A stretch of DNA of 5,566 bases from Fimadaptatus sp963928645. GTDB lineage: Bacteria; Bacillota; Clostridia; Christensenellales; Aristaeellaceae. Where the stretch lies: positions 1 to 5,566 of the forward strand of contig CAWVGT010000113.1 in NCBI GenBank assembly GCA_963928645.1, given 5' to 3'. The position numbers were made by a program, and so were the translations under genes. The notes under the pieces are model-generated. The model searched no databases, was not told the origin of the DNA, and worked only from the letters and a program-made list of their open reading frames with translations. Of this stretch, positions 4,631-5,566 are shown in pieces; position 1 is the stretch's first letter, and each line of letters begins with the position of its first letter.

Positions 4631-5566
4631 ATGCAAAAGGCAAAGCTAATAATGGATCGGGACTTTCAGATAGGCGCGGTGGACAAGCGCATATTCGGCT
4701 CTTTCATAGAGCACCTGGGGCGCGCGGTGTACGGCGGCATATACGAGCCGGATCACCCGACGGCCGACGCGCAGGGCTTCAGGCAGGACGTGGCGGCGCT
4801 GGTGCGCGAGCTGAACGTGCCGATAACGCGCTATCCGGGCGGCAACTTCGTGTCGGGCTACAACTGGGAGGACGGCGTGGGCCCGCGCGAGCAGCGGCCC
4901 AAGCGGCTCGACCTGGCGTGGTTCACGACCGAGCCCAACCAGGTGGGCATAAACGAGTTCTGCGACTGGGCGCGCATGGCGGGTACCGACGTTATGATGG
5001 CCGTCAACCTGGGTACGCGCGGCGTGGACGCGGCGCGCGCGATAGTCGAGTACTGCAACCACCCGTCCGGCTCGCAGCTGAGCGACCTGCGCATAAGCCA
5101 CGGCTGGAAGCAGCCCCATGACATAAAGCTCTGGTGCCTGGGCAACGAGATGGACGGCCCCTGGCAGATAGGCCACAAGACCGCGCTGGAGTACGGCCGG
5201 CTGGCCAACGAGGCCGGCAAGGCCATGAAGTGGGTCGATCCCACGATCGAGCTGGTGTCGTGCGGCTCGTCCAACCTCAACATGCCCACGTTCGCCGAGT
5301 GGGAGTCGACCGTGCTGACCGAGGCGTATGACACGGTCGACTACATGTCGCTGCACCAGTACTACGGCAACCGCGAGAACGACACCGCCTCGTTCCTGGC
5401 GCGCTCGGACGACATGAACGAGTTCATACGCAAGGTCGTGTCGGTGTGCGACTACGTGCGCGCGCGCTACCGCAAGCGCAAGTACATCAACCTCTCGTTC
5501 GACGAATGGAACGTGTGGTTCCACTCGCACGATCAGGATCAGGAGGTCTGGAAGCAGGGCCGCTGG
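4631..5566 (+). CDS. abfA: Alpha-L-arabinofuranosidase, GH51 (first 312 residues, cut by window edge)
   Basis: Glycoside hydrolase family 51 retaining enzyme that removes alpha-L-arabinofuranosyl groups from arabinan, arabinoxylan or arabinogalactan oligosaccharides. No signal peptide is seen, so it is probably cytoplasmic. Motifs in order: GSFIEHLGRAVYGGIYEP (23-40), RYPGGNFVSGYNWEDGVGP (67-85), EPNQVGINEF, CLGNEMDGPWQ holding the acid/base Glu173, MSLHQYYG with Tyr244, and SFDEWNVWFHS holding the nucleophile Glu292. The Geobacillus AbfA residues I recall (Glu29, Arg69, Asn74, Glu175, Tyr246, Glu294) all have counterparts two positions earlier, so the active site is intact in the visible part. 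The family is about 500 residues; the rest of the barrel and the C-terminal beta domain are outside the window. It has its own strong promoter and GGGGAGG site. Of 14 isoleucines, 12 use ATA. Exact substrate preference is not readable here. Confidence 0.97.
   Translation, partial: MQKAKLIMDRDFQIGAVDKRIFGSFIEHLGRAVYGGIYEPDHPTADAQGFRQDVAALVRELNVPITRYPGGNFVSGYNWEDGVGPREQRPKRLDLAWFTTEPNQVGINEFCDWARMAGTDVMMAVNLGTRGVDAARAIVEYCNHPSGSQLSDLRISHGWKQPHDIKLWCLGNEMDGPWQIGHKTALEYGRLANEAGKAMKWVDPTIELVSCGSSNLNMPTFAEWESTVLTEAYDTVDYMSLHQYYGNRENDTASFLARSDDMNEFIRKVVSVCDYVRARYRKRKYINLSFDEWNVWFHSHDQDQEVWKQGRW

Overview
The window is GC-rich DNA carrying four protein genes. Two encode sugar-releasing enzymes and are cut by the window edges; two encode complete membrane transporters. 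GGAGG-type ribosome sites, consensus sigma-70-type promoters and the enzyme families point to a high-GC Firmicute, probably an uncultured gut Clostridia lineage living on plant glycans. This is inference, because there is no rRNA or marker gene to place it. Isoleucine is coded mostly by ATA (about 65 of 89 Ile codons by hand count), which is odd for such GC-rich genes and may help identify the lineage.

Layout: (1) 1-1254, minus strand: N-terminal 418 codons of a LacZ-type GH2 beta-galactosidase, with its promoter (1332-1360) and leader just upstream. (2) 1255-1516: divergent intergenic region holding the lacZ promoter, a GC-only inverted repeat and a probable extended -10 promoter for the next gene. 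(3) 1517-2881, plus: MATE-family efflux transporter. (4) 3006-3944, plus: AEC-family permease, 124 bp downstream and probably co-transcribed; the gap holds a 14-bp perfect palindrome and a small hairpin around the Shine-Dalgarno. (5) 3909-4450: four tandem copies of a 133-138 bp unit with a 10-bp stem-loop, beginning inside the last codons of the AEC gene. (6) 4451-4630: short hairpin, GC-rich filler, then a perfect TTGACA-17-TATAAT promoter. (7) 4631 to the end, plus: first 312 residues of a GH51 alpha-L-arabinofuranosidase, both catalytic glutamates present.

The two hydrolases look cytoplasmic (no signal peptide seen) and would release galactose and arabinose from imported oligosaccharides, for example arabinogalactan or pectin side-chain fragments. 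The transporters between them are not obvious sugar importers, and their link to the hydrolases may be positional only.

The most interesting structure is the tandem array. Each unit carries a degenerate copy of the AEC gene's last eleven codons, plus or minus the stop, followed by a conserved hairpin. This suggests repeated amplification of a gene 3' end with its downstream hairpin, or a mobile repeat that now supplies the gene's C-terminus. No CRISPR, tRNA, rRNA or transposase gene was seen.
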